Under the pieces are notes generated by a model that was given only the letters and a program-made list of their open reading frames with translations, made no database searches and had not been told where the DNA came from. DNA of 64,000 nucleotides from Hymenobacter arizonensis (GTDB lineage: Bacteria; Bacteroidota; Bacteroidia; Cytophagales; Hymenobacteraceae), in assembly GCF_900115775.1 (NCBI RefSeq), contig NZ_FOXS01000002.1, positions 1 to 64,000 of the forward strand, in the 5' to 3' direction. The number at the start of each line of letters is the position of its first letter. Positions within the stretch are counted from its first letter, which is position 1. This document shows, one piece after another, positions 26,057 through 33,799 of the stretch. Position numbers and translations under genes: made by a program.

Positions 26057-26950
26057 ATGAATTTCCTCTCACTCCTCGACCGCCTTAGCACCGTCGACGC
26101 CCCTTCGGCCGCTGCCCCGCGCCGCGACCTGCTTCGCCAGCTAGGACAGGCCGGTGCCCGCGCCGCGGTTGCGGCCGTGCCGCTGGCCCTGGCCCTGGCC
26201 ACGCCGGCCCTCGCAGCGACTACCAACACCTCGCTCGATGCCACGGTGCTGCTGCTTAAGCTCGAAGACCTGCTGGTAGCGCTTTACACCCAAGCCCTGG
26301 CCACGGTGCTTGCCAATCCGGCCCAAGCGGCCGTGCGGCCCAACTTCCAGCTCATACTTCAGCAGCAGCAGGGGCATGCGCAGTTTCTGCGCGCCACCCT
26401 TGCCACGGCTGGGCTCACGCCTCCCACGGCGCCAGCTTTCGACTTCAGCGGCCGCCGCAACAACGCCGCCAACCCGGAGCTGTTTCCTGGGGTAATGAGC
26501 GACTACAACGCTTTTCTGCAGCTCGCCCAGCAGCTCGAAGACGCCAGCGCCAGCAGTTATCTTGGCCAAATCGGCTTTTTTGCTTCCGACAAGCAGCTTC
26601 TCAGTGCTGTGCTGCGCATGCAGCTCGTAGAGGCCCGCCATGCCTCGCACTTGCGCACCTTGCGCCGCACTTCCCCCAGCCCCATCGCCGTGAAAAGCTG
26701 GCCCAGCACCGCCGACCCAGCCCCCTCTCCCGCGGTGCTTGTGCCCAGCCCAGCGGGCGGCAGCAACGCCCCGGTTGGCATCTACAGCTTCGAAGCCAAC
26801 GAAACCCAGCGCCTTGGCAACAACACGGTGGTTCCCTTCCCCACCGTCCTCACCGGGGCCAATGCCGTGCAGTTTCGGTCCATTGCCGAGGCCTTCGATG
26901 AGCCCCTGCCCACGGCTCAGGCTACGGCCCTGCTTGCCATATTCGGCTAG
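26057..26950 (+). CDS. Ferritin-like protein, pair 3 member B, two ligands missing
   Basis: The 297-residue protein pairs with the gene 23 bp upstream. The N-terminus has PRRDLLRQLGQAG followed by a hydrophobic stretch ending in ALAAT, again a twin-arginine-like signal. Helix 1 reads LEDLLVALY where the other B members have LEDLEYQFY or LEHLEANFY, so the usual glutamate is Leu. Helix 2 has QQQGH (Q104xxH107) instead of ExxH. The third-helix glutamate (QQLEDASASSY) and 'VEARHASHL' remain. It keeps the C-terminal 'EAFDEPLPTAQA'. It may have become a structural or regulatory partner rather than a di-iron protein. Confidence 0.75.
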   Translation: MNFLSLLDRLSTVDAPSAAAPRRDLLRQLGQAGARAAVAAVPLALALATPALAATTNTSLDATVLLLKLEDLLVALYTQALATVLANPAQAAVRPNFQLILQQQQGHAQFLRATLATAGLTPPTAPAFDFSGRRNNAANPELFPGVMSDYNAFLQLAQQLEDASASSYLGQIGFFASDKQLLSAVLRMQLVEARHASHLRTLRRTSPSPIAVKSWPSTADPAPSPAVLVPSPAGGSNAPVGIYSFEANETQRLGNNTVVPFPTVLTGANAVQFRSIAEAFDEPLPTAQATALLAIFG

Positions 26951-26977
26951 GCTTACAAAATTTTGGCATTAGAATAC

Positions 26978-27006
26978 GAAAGAGCGGCCTAGGCCGCTCT
27001 TTTCGC
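26978..27006 (+). terminator. Terminator after ferritin pair 3
   Basis: AAAGAGCGGCCT pairs with AGGCCGCTCTTT, a tight, almost perfect palindrome with a short T-run. Confidence 0.8.
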
Positions 27007-27162
27007 GTATATGGGGCAGTTACAAGGGTATTGGCGGGCACTAGCCACTTGCACAACCCTCCCCAAACTTCGTATATTTATTAAGGGTTGCAGGTCAAGC
27101 TCTTCGCTAGGGTTCGCCTGCTCCTTCCATCTACTTTCCTACCCTTTCGTACTCCTGTTGCT

Positions 27163-27378
27163 ATGCTAGACTACGTAAAAATGATTCTGCTGAAGGTTAG
27201 CTTCAACAAGGCTCTATTTGAAAAAGAACTCCGCAAGGCGTTGAAAATGCTCACGCCCACGGAAGTCCCCGATTTTCGGGTGTGGTGCTACCAGCAATTT
27301 GCCCGCATCTACCGGCGCGTGCTGCAGCGCGTATTCGGTAGCTTAGACGAATCCAGCTTCCGGCTCGATATCGGATAG
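27163..27378 (+). CDS. Small conserved-looking hypothetical protein
   Basis: The 71-residue product begins 'MLDYVKMILLKVSFNKALF' and is basic, with Lys/Arg-rich helices and 'VWCYQQFARIYRRVLQRVF' near the end. No membrane segment or export signal is seen. It lies between two transcription units and has the codon use of the genome, so I take it as real; small proteins of this type occur in related bacteria, but I cannot assign a function. The start is ATG 27163; the frame is open to 27088. Confidence 0.55.
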   Translation: MLDYVKMILLKVSFNKALFEKELRKALKMLTPTEVPDFRVWCYQQFARIYRRVLQRVFGSLDESSFRLDIG

Positions 27379-27419
27379 TCGAAGCTTAGCCCTACTCGTG
27401 TTCGCGCAGCGGCTCGTGC

Positions 27420-28355
27420 TTAGTCGCTGCCGAGCACAAACTTGATATTACGTTTTAGCCCTTCGTAGCCCGTGCGCTTCACGGCCGACTGGCGGAACAG
27501 CTCCGTAAATAATTCGTGGGTGATTTCACGCCAGTCGCCGGGCGTCAGGTCTTTCAGGCCAGGCGCGGGGTTGAACTGCGGCTCGGTGTGTGGCCTCGAG
27601 AAGCGATTCCAGGGGCATACGTCCTGGCAGATGTCGCAGCCGAAAACCCAGTTGCCGAACTGGCCGCCTACCTCAGTGGGAATCTGGTCCTTCAGCTCGA
27701 TGGTGAAGTAGCTGATGCACTTGCTGCCATCTACCACGTAGGGCTCGGTGATGGCCTGCGTGGGGCAGGCATCGAGGCATTTGGTGCAGGTGCCGCAGTA
27801 GTCGCGGATGGGGCCATCGGCGGGCAGTTCCACGTCCACTATCAGCTCGGCGATGAAGTAGAACGAGCCGGTGCCGGGTGTGATGAGGTTGGAGTTTTTG
27901 CCTACCCAGCCCAAGCCGCTTTTCTTGGCCCAGGCCTTGTCAAGCACAGGGGCCGAGTCGACGAAGCAGCGGCCACCAATGTGCCCAATCTCAGCTTCCA
28001 TGTCGGCCAGTAGCGTCTTCAGCTTGTCTTTGATGACGAAGTGGTAGTCGCGCCCATAGGCGTACTTGCTGATTTTAAGCGTGTCGTCGGGCTGCTGGTC
28101 TTCCGGCGCGGGGTAGTAATTAAGCAGCAGCGAAATCACCGATTTGGCGCCGTCCACTAGCAGGCGCGGGTCGAGGCGCTTGTCGAAGTGGTTTTCCATG
28201 TAGCCCATGCGGCCATTCATGCGCTTGGTGAGCCAGGTTTCCAGGCGCGGGGCTTCTTCTTCCAGGAACTCAGCCTTGGAGATGCCGCAGGCCATGAAGC
28301 CAAGCTCGGCCGCGCGGCGCTTAATGAAAGGGGCCCACTCGGACTGGGGAAGCAT
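27420..28355 (-). CDS. queG: Epoxyqueuosine reductase
   Basis: QueG reduces epoxyqueuosine to queuosine at the wobble position of certain tRNAs, using cobalamin and two [4Fe-4S] clusters. The 311-residue protein has the two cluster motifs, [12 protein letters not shown] near residue 190 and [11 protein letters not shown] near 240, together with '[10 protein letters not shown]' and '[12 protein letters not shown]', all typical. It lies next to ruvB on the same strand, separated by a 33-bp-arm palindrome, so the palindrome may separate the two messages. The ATG at 28355 is preferred to the TTG two codons upstream. Confidence 0.95.
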   Translation of the reverse strand: MLPQSEWAPFIKRRAAELGFMACGISKAEFLEEEAPRLETWLTKRMNGRMGYMENHFDKRLDPRLLVDGAKSVISLLLNYYPAPEDQQPDDTLKISKYAYGRDYHFVIKDKLKTLLADMEAEIGHIGGRCFVDSAPVLDKAWAKKSGLGWVGKNSNLITPGTGSFYFIAELIVDVELPADGPIRDYCGTCTKCLDACPTQAITEPYVVDGSKCISYFTIELKDQIPTEVGGQFGNWVFGCDICQDVCPWNRFSRPHTEPQFNPAPGLKDLTPGDWREITHELFTELFRQSAVKRTGYEGLKRNIKFVLGSD

Positions 28356-28385
28356 TGGCAAAGGGGGGTAACTTATTAAAAATAC

Positions 28386-28482
28386 GTCATCCTGAGCGCA
28401 GCGAAGGACCTTATCACGCTTGGCCGACTGTATCTAACAATCGTTCCGACGTGATAAGGTCCTTCGCTGCGCTCAGGATGAC
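28386..28482. repeat. GTCAT-type palindromic element, copy 2
   Basis: The two 33-bp arms (28386-28418 and 28450-28482) are perfectly complementary, beginning GTCATCCTGAGCGCAGCG. The loop is 31 bp. It ends 9 bp from the ruvB stop on the ruvB downstream side. Confidence 0.9.
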
Positions 28483-28491
28483 AAAATGGGA

Positions 28492-29550
28492 TTACCCCTG
28501 CGTAATCTCATCAAACAGGCTGGCGCCATTATTGCCGCGCAAGTGGTTAGGCAGCAGGCGGCCCAAGTGCTGGTACGCTGCCTCCGTAGCCTCGCGGCCG
28601 CGCGAGGTGCGCTTAATGTAGCCTTCCTGAATAAGGAATGGCTCGTAGACTTCCTCAATGGTTTCGCCTTCCTCGCCGCAAGCCGTGGCGATGGTGCTAA
28701 TGCCCACTGGGCCGCCTTTGAACTTGTCGATGATGGTGGTGAGGATGCGCTTGTCCATGTCATCGAGGCCGCGGGCGTCCACGTCGAGAGCGTTGAGCGC
28801 AAACTGCGCAATTTCTACCGTGATGGTGCCATCGCCTTTGATTTGGGCAAAGTCGCGGGTACGGCGAAGCAGGTTGTTCGCAATACGCGGGGTACCCCGC
28901 GAGCGGCGGGCAATTTCGAAAGCCGCGTCCTCGTGAATGGGCGTGCCCAGAATCTCAGCCGAGCGCTGCACGATGGTGGTGAGCAGCTTGGAGTCGTAGT
29001 ACTCCAGGCGGGCCGAAATGCCGAAACGGGCCCGCAGCGGCGCCGTGAGCATGCCCGAGCGCGTGGTGGCGCCCACGAGGGTGAAGGGCGACAGCGAAAT
29101 CTGCACCGAGCGGGCATTCGGACCCGAATCGAGCATGATGTCGATGCGGTAGTCCTCCATGGCCGAGTACAGGTACTCTTCCACCACGGGGTTGAGGCGG
29201 TGAATCTCGTCGATGAACAGCACGTCGTGCGGCTCCAGGTTGGTGAGCAGGCCAGCGAGGTCGCTGGGCTTGTCCAGCACCGGGCCGGACGTCATCTTGA
29301 TGCCTGAGCCCAGCTCGTTGGCAATAATGTGCGAGAGGGTAGTTTTGCCCAGGCCGGGAGGGCCGTGCAGCAGCACGTGGTCGAGGGCGTCGCCGCGCTG
29401 CTTGGCTGCGGCTACGAATACCTTCAGGTTCTCCAGAATCTTATCCTGCCCCGTGAAGTCGTCGAAACTAAGCGGCCGCAGGGCTTTGTCGATGTCCTTG
29501 TCGGTGGCATCGAAATTTTCGTTGCTGCCAGTGAGATAGGCTTCGCGCAT
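28492..29550 (-). CDS. ruvB: Holliday junction branch-migration helicase RuvB
   Basis: RuvB is the hexameric motor that, with RuvA, moves Holliday junctions during recombination and repair. The 352-residue protein has '[20 protein letters not shown]', Walker A '[12 protein letters not shown]' near residue 63, Walker B '[10 protein letters not shown]' near 112, sensor 1 'GATTRSGML', the arginine-finger segment 'PLRARFGI', and a C-terminal winged helix with '[17 protein letters not shown]'. The length is normal. The upstream neighbour is a HIRAN protein, separated by about 200 bp with another palindrome. Confidence 0.97.
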   Translation of the reverse strand: MREAYLTGSNENFDATDKDIDKALRPLSFDDFTGQDKILENLKVFVAAAKQRGDALDHVLLHGPPGLGKTTLSHIIANELGSGIKMTSGPVLDKPSDLAGLLTNLEPHDVLFIDEIHRLNPVVEEYLYSAMEDYRIDIMLDSGPNARSVQISLSPFTLVGATTRSGMLTAPLRARFGISARLEYYDSKLLTTIVQRSAEILGTPIHEDAAFEIARRSRGTPRIANNLLRRTRDFAQIKGDGTITVEIAQFALNALDVDARGLDDMDKRILTTIIDKFKGGPVGISTIATACGEEGETIEEVYEPFLIQEGYIKRTSRGREATEAAYQHLGRLLPNHLRGNNGASLFDEITQG

Positions 29551-29646
29551 AATGATAGTTGCTAAAATTATTGGTTGCTTTTTGCTAAGCTAATGAGTAA
29601 CCGCGCTGCTGGCAAAAAAGCTCCTTTGAGATGGTAAAAATCTCTT

Positions 29647-29747
29647 GTCATCCTGAGCGTAGCGAAGGAGCTTATCACGCTTGCGCCTAATGCCACTTCT
29701 GCAAGCTGTTCAGCGGCGATAAGGTCCTTCGCTACGCTCAAGATGAC
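29647..29747. repeat. GTCAT-type palindromic element, copy 3
   Basis: Arms of about 32 bp, GTCATCCTGAGCGTAGCG at 29647 and its near-complement ending at 29747, differ at a few positions. It ends 10 bp from the stop of the HIRAN gene, mirroring copy 2 next to ruvB. Confidence 0.85.
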
Positions 29748-29757
29748 AGGCGGTTTT

Positions 29758-30105
29758 TTACTCGTGTAGCAGCACTTCAATATCCAGGTGCAGCCAGTCG
29801 GTTTCCCAGGATTTGTGGTTGAGGCGGGCCGTGAGGTTTTTGCCGGCATCGAGCAGGCGCGCTACGGTCTCGTTGCGGCCCTCGGGCAAGTAGCCGAGCC
29901 ATACGTTGGCGGGGTCGGTGGCAGGAGCAGTGTGCACTTGCACGGCCCAGTCGTCGTACTTGCTGTCCACTTCGCGGGTTAGGTGCAAGGCCTGCCCCAC
30001 CTTGAGTTTGGGCTCGTATTTCTCTAGGTTTGGCCGGTGCGAGGTGCCCGCTACGAGGCATTCGAGCAGCACGAGGGGGTCGGAGTCGGTGACGATTTTC
30101 ATCAT
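29758..30105 (-). CDS. HIRAN-domain protein
   Basis: The 115-residue protein is a stand-alone HIRAN domain: 'LECLVAGTSHRP' at the start, 'GQALHLTREVDSKYDDWAVQV' in the middle and 'VWLGYLPEGRNETVARLLDAG' in the second half. HIRAN domains are found in helicases such as HLTF and Rad5, where they bind 3' DNA ends, and as single small proteins in bacteria, where the role is less clear. It starts MMKIV (tandem ATG at 30105 and 30102). A second, cut-off copy of the same 5' end lies at 31842-31880. Proximity to ruvB may be by chance. Confidence 0.8.
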   Translation of the reverse strand: MMKIVTDSDPLVLLECLVAGTSHRPNLEKYEPKLKVGQALHLTREVDSKYDDWAVQVHTAPATDPANVWLGYLPEGRNETVARLLDAGKNLTARLNHKSWETDWLHLDIEVLLHE

Positions 30106-30199
30106 GGGACCAAATTACGGCATGAGCGGCTGGATTGAGCCACAGCCGTAATAGGCCGTAGTGCACCAGGCCGGATATCAGGGGTCCTTATTAAGCAAC

Positions 30200-30225
30200 A
30201 AGCCGGCATGGAGTGAAGCCGGCTT
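30200..30225 (-). terminator. Hairpin after the 30261 gene
   Basis: AAGCCGGC at 30200 and GCCGGCTT at 30218 form an 8-bp perfect stem with a 10-base loop. The U-tract on the minus strand is weak. Confidence 0.5.
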
Positions 30226-30260
30226 GGTACTGTAGCAATCAAAATACTTGTGAGCCACTG

Positions 30261-30692
30261 CTAGCTCTGGTTGCCGCTTTTGCTGCCTTGGCTTGTGTCC
30301 TGGCCGCCATCGCCGCGTGGGCCTTTGGCCGTGTGCGAGGTTTGGGCGCTGGGCGTGCGCAGGTGGGGCTCGTTGCTTTGGCCAGCGCCTTTGGTGCCGC
30401 CCTGGTCTTTGTTGGGGCTGGTGGTGTCGGGGTTGAGCTCGGCGTGGCGGCCGGGGGTGTTGCCACCGTCGCCGCTCACGACGCTAGACACGCCATCGGA
30501 CGAACCGGTGTCGGCGGTGCTGTCAGGGGAGTAGAAGCCTTCGCCGGTGCGGGTGCGCTCGTGGTGGGGCAAGTCGGGGTTGGGGCCGCCTTGGCGCATT
30601 TCGATGCCTTCGCGGCGGTATTCTTCTTTGTCGTGCTCACGGCGCTCCTGGCGGCGGGTTTCGGCGTTTTCGTGCTCTTGGTTGTCGGACAT
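30261..30692 (-). CDS. Hydrophilic, probably disordered hypothetical protein
   Basis: The 143-residue product has almost no hydrophobic residues. It starts 'MSDNQEHENAETRRQERREH', highly charged, then turns to Gly, Ser, Thr, Pro and Asp ('SVVSGDGGNTPGRHAELNPD'). It looks like an intrinsically disordered, perhaps stress-related protein. The opposite strand has a long Val/Ala/Gly-rich frame over the same bases; I prefer this strand because it has an ATG start, a hairpin after the stop and a plausible polar composition. No family is recognised. Confidence 0.5.
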   Translation of the reverse strand: MSDNQEHENAETRRQERREHDKEEYRREGIEMRQGGPNPDLPHHERTRTGEGFYSPDSTADTGSSDGVSSVVSGDGGNTPGRHAELNPDTTSPNKDQGGTKGAGQSNEPHLRTPSAQTSHTAKGPRGDGGQDTSQGSKSGNQS

Positions 30693-30833
30693 GGCTGGGT
30701 AAGAATAAGTGGAAAGGATGCTTTTTATACGAGCAGCTTTCCAACTGTGATACCCTCTTTTCCTGGCGTTTGACTCTTTGCCCGCAGCTTTAGCGGCTTA
30801 TGTTTACTAGCGACGAAGTAATCTTTCAGCAGT

Positions 30834-30860
30834 TAACTGGCGCGAGTTTCGCGCAGCGTA
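30834..30860. repeat. Fragment of the 190-bp palindromic element
   Basis: ACTGGCGCGAGTTTCGCGCA and the following GCGTAA match the left end of the elements at 31651 and 33170, with one base different. The rest of the element is missing, so this is a solo end or a deletion remnant. Confidence 0.65.
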
Positions 30861-30947
30861 ATGCTTGACAAATTTTGGGAGCTAGCATGGGTAATTCTGA
30901 GCCTATGCGTACGTTGCAGGCTTCCCACTTCACATTTTTCTACGCTT

Positions 30948-31364
30948 ATGAAAAAAGTATTCTTCTCTACCGCCTTGGTGCTTACACTGCTCGGCTTCTG
31001 GGCATTTCGTCCAAAAGTCATCGCACCCGCACAATATCTAATGGTAATCCGCGAGTTGGACCGTACAGATTTGAGCGAGCAGCCCAAGCCAGCACTCACC
31101 GTTATCGAGCCCGATGGCACGTTCAAAACAGAAGAGTTGCCGGTTATTGCCTCCAACTTCCCCCGCAAAAGCATCAACGCCACCATCGTAAAGGGCACCA
31201 CTGTTGATTCCACTTCCACGCGACTACGCCGTTTTCGCTACGCCCGCAACTACATCTACCAAGCCGAAGTCCGCAAGCTTAACGAACTGAGCGCACAGGG
31301 ATGGAGCTTGGTCAGCACCACTCAGGAAGGCGTTTCAACGCGCTATTTGCTGCGGAAGGAATAA
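30948..31364 (+). CDS. Hypothetical exported or membrane-anchored protein
   Basis: The 138-residue product begins MKKVFFSTALVLTLLGFWAF, a typical signal peptide or N-terminal anchor. The rest has 'YLMVIRELDRTDLSEQPKPA' and ends with 'LNELSAQGWSLVSTTQEGVS' and 'TRYLLRKE', similar in style to DUF4177-like proteins whose last strand reads GW-(x)-LV. I cannot name the family. The start was set at ATG 30948 for the signal peptide; the frame is open back to 30861. Confidence 0.6.
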   Translation: MKKVFFSTALVLTLLGFWAFRPKVIAPAQYLMVIRELDRTDLSEQPKPALTVIEPDGTFKTEELPVIASNFPRKSINATIVKGTTVDSTSTRLRRFRYARNYIYQAEVRKLNELSAQGWSLVSTTQEGVSTRYLLRKE

Positions 31365-31382
31365 GTTTACATTACTTTATCC

Positions 31383-31526
31383 ATGGCTACACTTCTGTTG
31401 CACGGACCTGATTGGGTTTTCCAACTGTTATGTGTTTACATAGCATATTATTGGGTTTCGCTGTTGCTATGCGTCACTTTACTTGTGTTGGCTTTTAGTA
31501 AAACCCGTCCATCCTATGCTCGTTAG
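31383..31526 (+). CDS. Possible 47-residue membrane peptide
   Basis: A short frame from ATG 31383 to TAG 31524-31526 encodes a very hydrophobic peptide, 'WVFQLLCVYIAYYWVSLLLC' then 'VTLLVLAFSKTRPSYAR'. It has one long membrane segment and a basic C-terminal tail, the usual inside-positive pattern. It starts 18 bp after the previous stop, so could be in the same transcript. The AT content is higher than in neighbours. No family is known to me; a chance frame is possible. Confidence 0.35.
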   Translation: MATLLLHGPDWVFQLLCVYIAYYWVSLLLCVTLLVLAFSKTRPSYAR

Positions 31527-31650
31527 GTACTTGCGCTGTGTGCCCCGGCTTTGCTTGGGCTTCTGTGGTTTCTCTATGTCAATAGGGACAATCCATCCCG
31601 CAATCCCATTTTTCCTATTCTCTGGCCCCACTCGATTTCAGCTCAGGTCC

Positions 31651-31840
31651 CTCAACTGGCGCGGGTTTAGCGCAGCGTAACTCGTGACTTGCCATAACGG
31701 GAGGCTGCGCCTCACCTGCCGCGGAGCGGTAAGCCGGAGCGGTACGGCTCAAAGGTGCGGGTAAGTCGTTCTAATGCGAGGCGCAGCCTCGCCCGAATGC
31801 TAAGTCACGAGGTACGCTGCGCTAAACTCGCGCCAGCGGG
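31651..31840. repeat. 190-bp palindromic element with 35-bp terminal inverted repeats, copy R1
   Basis: The left end CTGGCGCGGGTTTAGCGCAG and the right end (CTGCGCTAAACTCGCGCCAG) are inverted repeats of about 35 bp with two mismatches, continuing to CTCGTGACTT and AAGTCACGAG. Inside is a second inverted pair (GGGAGGCTGCGCCTC with GAGGCGCAGCCTCGCCC). It is the same length as the copy at 33170-33359 and carries no gene. Confidence 0.9.
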
Positions 31841-31841
31841 G

Positions 31842-31880
31842 GGACGATTTTCATCATGAAGCCAAATTATGGCACGAACA
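31842..31880 (-). pseudogene. Cut-off start of a second HIRAN gene
   Basis: Read on the minus strand, this stretch carries ATG ATG AAA ATC GTC (MMKIV) and about 20 bp of upstream sequence nearly identical to the start of the HIRAN gene at 30091-30130. After the fifth codon the sequence passes straight into the right end of element R1, and the frame meets a stop within it. The rest of the gene is not found on the other side of R1. Confidence 0.6.
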
Positions 31881-31945
31881 GCGGCTTGTGCTTTCCGGCC
31901 AGCGCCGCGTGAGGCCATGTGGCACTGCCAAGTGCTCATTTGCCC

Positions 31946-33067
31946 TTACACGGCTATGGCCAGCGGCGGCTGCGCAAAGGCACTTTTGCGGTAGCGGTTG
32001 CGCACATAGCGACTGCAAGGCACCTCCACGTACTTATGCAGCACGTAGCTTAGGCCCAGGCTGAGCGAGAAGATGATGGCGGCCAACACATAGCTGTTAC
32101 CAATCAGCTCACGGCGTTGATTCTCGTAAATTAACAAACGCATAATCAGCTGGTGAATCATGTAAAAGCTAAAGCTGATTTCACCGAGAAACACCAGGAA
32201 TTTGGTGGAAAGCATCGTTGATAGATACCCGCGCTGATACGAAAACGATAGGATGATAAGAGCCATGGGCAGCCAGTAGTAGCACGAGTAGCGGTACACC
32301 TGGGGCACGGCGTTGTGATAATGAAATATGAGCACCATAATTCCTATCGACAGCACTTCCATAGCCGTGGCCCTCAGCCGAGAACGAAATGCCTTGGCTA
32401 CGTAGCCGTGCTTATAAATCTGGTGTAGCAGGATACCCAGCAGAAAGTCGACAATGCGGAAGAACGGGTTGATATAGAAAAACCGGTGGTACCCAGTATC
32501 GGGCGACAATTGAATCAGGTACGGAATGGCCAGCAGCAACACCCAGCCGAAACGGAGCAGCAGCTTATTGCGAACAAGAAGGAATACGAGAAAAGGAAAG
32601 GCGAAATAGAAAAACATTTCGACCGAAAGGCTCCATGAAGGCCAGTTGCAAGAGAAATAGTACGACATTTCCGGTACAAAGGCATGTAATAGTGCCGCAT
32701 TGGTAAACAGCCGGCTTAAGTTCGCTGGCACGTCCAGCATGAATTCGGCTCCTGGATTCGGGGCATAGAGTAGCAGCAGCAATCCTAGCAGCATCGTCAT
32801 CAGGTGCAGGGGGTACACGCGCGCAATACGGGCCACCCAAAACTCCCGAAACGACACCTCGCGGCTCAACAGCCGGTCGTCGTAGTTGAGCGACAGAATG
32901 AACCCGCTGAGAATAAAGAAAAAACTGACGCCAATGTATCCTTCGCCAAACACCAGGTAGTACAGTTTGGCGAACTTGGGATACTTATCGGCATCGAAGA
33001 ACTGTAAGTGGCTTCCAAACACCATGAGGGCGAATAGAAACCTAAATGAAGTAAGCGGTTTAATCAT
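31946..33067 (-). CDS. Acyltransferase family 3 (AT3/OafA-like) membrane protein
   Basis: The 373-residue protein is an integral membrane acyltransferase of the AT3 family, which transfers acyl groups to sugars or lipids at the cell envelope. It has about ten hydrophobic segments; the N-terminal 'SFRFLFALMVFGSHLQFF' holds the family's conserved Arg and His, followed by 'GVSFFFILSGFILSLNY' and the 'VARIYPLH' motif. The ATG at 33067 was chosen for the conserved N-terminus. It stands alone between two 190-bp repeats. The GC content at third positions is a little lower than in neighbours, which fits recent transfer but does not prove it. Confidence 0.88.
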   Translation of the reverse strand: MIKPLTSFRFLFALMVFGSHLQFFDADKYPKFAKLYYLVFGEGYIGVSFFFILSGFILSLNYDDRLLSREVSFREFWVARIARVYPLHLMTMLLGLLLLLYAPNPGAEFMLDVPANLSRLFTNAALLHAFVPEMSYYFSCNWPSWSLSVEMFFYFAFPFLVFLLVRNKLLLRFGWVLLLAIPYLIQLSPDTGYHRFFYINPFFRIVDFLLGILLHQIYKHGYVAKAFRSRLRATAMEVLSIGIMVLIFHYHNAVPQVYRYSCYYWLPMALIILSFSYQRGYLSTMLSTKFLVFLGEISFSFYMIHQLIMRLLIYENQRRELIGNSYVLAAIIFSLSLGLSYVLHKYVEVPCSRYVRNRYRKSAFAQPPLAIAV

Positions 33068-33169
33068 AGCACATTGTGGATGCAGGGAGCGAATAAGGAG
33101 CTGCACCAGCCTTTTACAACCAGCGGCGCGTGCGTGGCACACGGGCCCAAGCTAGATGCTAAAGTACCC

Positions 33170-33359
33170 CTCAACTGGCGCGAGTTTAGCCCAGCGTACC
33201 TCGTGACTTGCCACAACGGGAGGCTGCGCCTCCCCTGCCGCACAGCGGCAAGCCGGAGCTGCGCGACTAGAACGTTCGAATAAGTCGTTCCAATGCGAGG
33301 CACAGCCTCGCCCGAATGCTAAGTCACGAGGTACGCTGCGCTAAACTCGCGCCAGCGGG
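33170..33359. repeat. 190-bp palindromic element, copy R2
   Basis: It has the same ends, length and orientation as the copy at 31651-31840, with scattered substitutions, most in the centre (about 33250-33290). The terminal 35-bp inverted repeats have about one mismatch. Between them the two copies enclose only the acyltransferase gene and the HIRAN remnant. Confidence 0.9.
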
Positions 33360-33422
33360 AGGTAACGCAAGGAATCGGGAGCGGACATGGCAATAAATCT
33401 GATAGGATATTATGACAAATTA

Positions 33423-33716
33423 CTACGCAAGTGGATTTTGGTGGTTCCGCCACCTTCGGTCCTCGGTAGGCAGCGCACGAACAACAATTACCCAAGCAAC
33501 TATACAGCCTATGAACCAAACCAAACCGCCGGCTAAATAGCCCAGTATGCACAGCCCTCCGTCGCAGCCACCATCACCTCGCCAATTTATACTCGTTACA
33601 AACCAAGTCACCAAGCTGCAAGCAATTAGCCACAACAGCGTGCCACGCCAGCCCAATGGATAGCACAACGCCCCGAAGACTACCGCAGCGAGGAGAAGAA
33701 TAAACACAAACTCCAT
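33423..33716 (-). CDS. Small hypothetical membrane protein
   Basis: The 97-residue protein has about three hydrophobic segments: 'FVFILLLAAVVFGALCY', 'GTLLWLIACSLVTWFVTS' and 'LAGGLVWFIGCIVAWVIVV'. A Gly/Asp-rich loop with two Cys (GDGGCDGGLC) lies between the second and third. The tail is basic and polar. I recognise no family. The start is ATG 33716 rather than an upstream codon. A bidirectional terminator lies just upstream, so it is transcribed separately from the acyl-CoA dehydrogenase. Confidence 0.5.
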   Translation of the reverse strand: MEFVFILLLAAVVFGALCYPLGWRGTLLWLIACSLVTWFVTSINWRGDGGCDGGLCILGYLAGGLVWFIGCIVAWVIVVRALPTEDRRWRNHQNPLA

Positions 33717-33744
33717 GAGGGTACTTTGGTGGGTTTGAAACAAA

Positions 33745-33782
33745 GAAAAACCGGCCGCTTCGAATAGAGCGGCCGGTTTTTC
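33745..33782 (-). terminator. Terminator for the acyl-CoA dehydrogenase gene
   Basis: GAAAAACCGGCCGCT pairs with AGCGGCCGGTTTTTC, a strong and symmetric hairpin 17 bp past the stop. Confidence 0.85.
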
Positions 33783-33799
33783 AATAAGTCAGCAGAAAT

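Noticed and set aside
21243-26950. Ferritin cluster as encapsulin or bacterioferritin cargo system
   Set aside because: No shell protein is present, and the proteins carry Tat signals rather than encapsulin cargo tails.
30213-30773. 186-codon Val/Ala/Gly-rich frame on the plus strand
   Set aside because: It is opposite a polar protein with an ATG start and hairpin; its composition is that of an antisense shadow.
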